From assembly GCA_023422485.1 (NCBI GenBank), contig JAGTAM010000235.1, positions 1 through 5,621 on the forward strand: 5,621 bases of DNA, written 5' to 3'. Shown here piece by piece: positions 5,273-5,621 of the stretch. Source of the DNA: Pseudomonadota bacterium (GTDB taxonomy: Bacteria > Pseudomonadota > Alphaproteobacteria > Rhizobiales > Beijerinckiaceae). Positions within the stretch are counted from its first letter, which is position 1. Each line of letters begins with the position of its first letter. A program made the position numbers and the translations under genes. A model generated the notes under the pieces. That model was not told the DNA's origin, ran no database searches, and worked only from the letters and a program-made list of their open reading frames with translations.

Positions 5273-5621
5273 TCATCGGGCGGCGGTGGCCATCTTGGCG
5301 CGGCGGCGGTCGATCGACGAGGGAATGCGCAGCGACTCGCGGTACTTCGCGACGGTGCGGCGGGCGATGTCGACGCCCTCGTCGCGCAGGCGCTGGACCA
5401 GCGCGTCGTCGGACAAGACGTCGGCGGCTTCCGCATCCACAAGCTGCTTGATGCGGTGGCGTACGGCCTCCGAGGAATGGGCCGCCGCGCCCGCCGCGCC
5501 GGGGATCGCGGCGGTGAAGAAGTACTTCATCTCCAAGGTGCCGCGGCTCGTGCCGATCGACTTGTTGGACGTCACCCGCGAGACGGTCGATTCGTGCATG
5601 CCGATCGCCTCGGCGACCGTC
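5273..5621 (-). CDS. rpoN: RNA polymerase sigma-54 factor RpoN, C-terminal part
   Basis: This is the last 115 residues of sigma-54, cut by the right edge of the window. RpoN directs RNA polymerase to -24/-12 promoters and needs AAA+ enhancer-binding activators; it controls nitrogen assimilation and other functions. Visible features are the helix-turn-helix region (TVAEAIGMHESTVSRVTSNK, then GTSRGTLEMKYFF) and the diagnostic RpoN box ARRTVAKYRE at 5336-5365, which reads the -24 element. RHRIKQLVDAE and LSDDALVQRLRDEGVDI between them are also family-typical. The ATG at 5597-5599 is internal: conserved residues continue upstream to the edge. A short Lys/Arg/Ala tail follows RIPSSIDRRR. It is the first gene of the visible rpoN-hpf-ptsN cluster and sits 113 nt before hpf. 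Confidence 0.96.
   Translation of the reverse strand, partial: TVAEAIGMHESTVSRVTSNKSIGTSRGTLEMKYFFTAAIPGAAGAAAHSSEAVRHRIKQLVDAEAADVLSDDALVQRLRDEGVDIARRTVAKYRESLRIPSSIDRRRAKMATAAR

Noticed and set aside
1..5621. Insertion sequences, CRISPR arrays, tRNA or rRNA genes, phage or defence genes
   Set aside because: No regularly spaced repeats, transposase-like proteins, cloverleaf or rRNA-like stretches were seen. Apart from the spacer structures the region reads as ordinary core chromosome.

Overview
The window is about 5.6 kb of GC-rich chromosomal DNA that looks alphaproteobacterial. It carries a bacteriochlorophyll gene (bchI) next to an rpoN-hpf-ptsN cluster. The protein styles (short 212-residue phosphoglycerate mutase, long-form HPF with an acidic linker) point to Rhizobiales, most likely a pink-pigmented facultative methylotroph such as Methylobacterium/Methylorubrum. 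The genus is inferred from memory of such proteins, not from a search.

Left half, plus strand: a MarC-family six-helix membrane protein (21-683, possibly starting left of the window), then dapB (763-1566, lysine/diaminopimelate synthesis) and gpmA (1711-2349, glycolysis/gluconeogenesis). All three look intact. The dapB-gpmA spacer (144 nt) holds several inverted repeats.

Right half, minus strand, read right to left: the 3' end of rpoN (sigma-54, running off the right edge), hpf (long hibernation promoting factor), a 195-nt structured spacer, ptsN (EIIA-Ntr), a small exported four-cysteine protein of unknown function, and bchI (Mg-chelatase AAA+ ATPase). The gaps from ptsN to bchI are tight (2 nt and 36 nt), so these three are probably one transcript. 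bchI and gpmA converge across a roughly 90-nt spacer with two interlocking inverted repeats. No bchD follows bchI, so the partner chelatase subunits must lie elsewhere.

The most interesting signal is the hpf-ptsN spacer. On the minus strand it can fold into a 14-bp closing stem (13 Watson-Crick pairs plus one G-U) that encloses two perfect hairpins, giving a compact three-way junction. It is preceded by another perfect hairpin just after the hpf stop and followed by a bulged 10-bp hairpin just before the ptsN ribosome-binding region. A 9-nt direct repeat offers a competing pairing with one strand of the closing stem. This may be a structured leader of ptsN, an RNA processing site or a repeated palindromic element. 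The second point of interest is the placement of bchI and an unknown secreted protein downstream of the nitrogen-PTS/ribosome-hibernation genes, which suggests that pigment synthesis may be co-expressed with a stress and nutrient-status operon.
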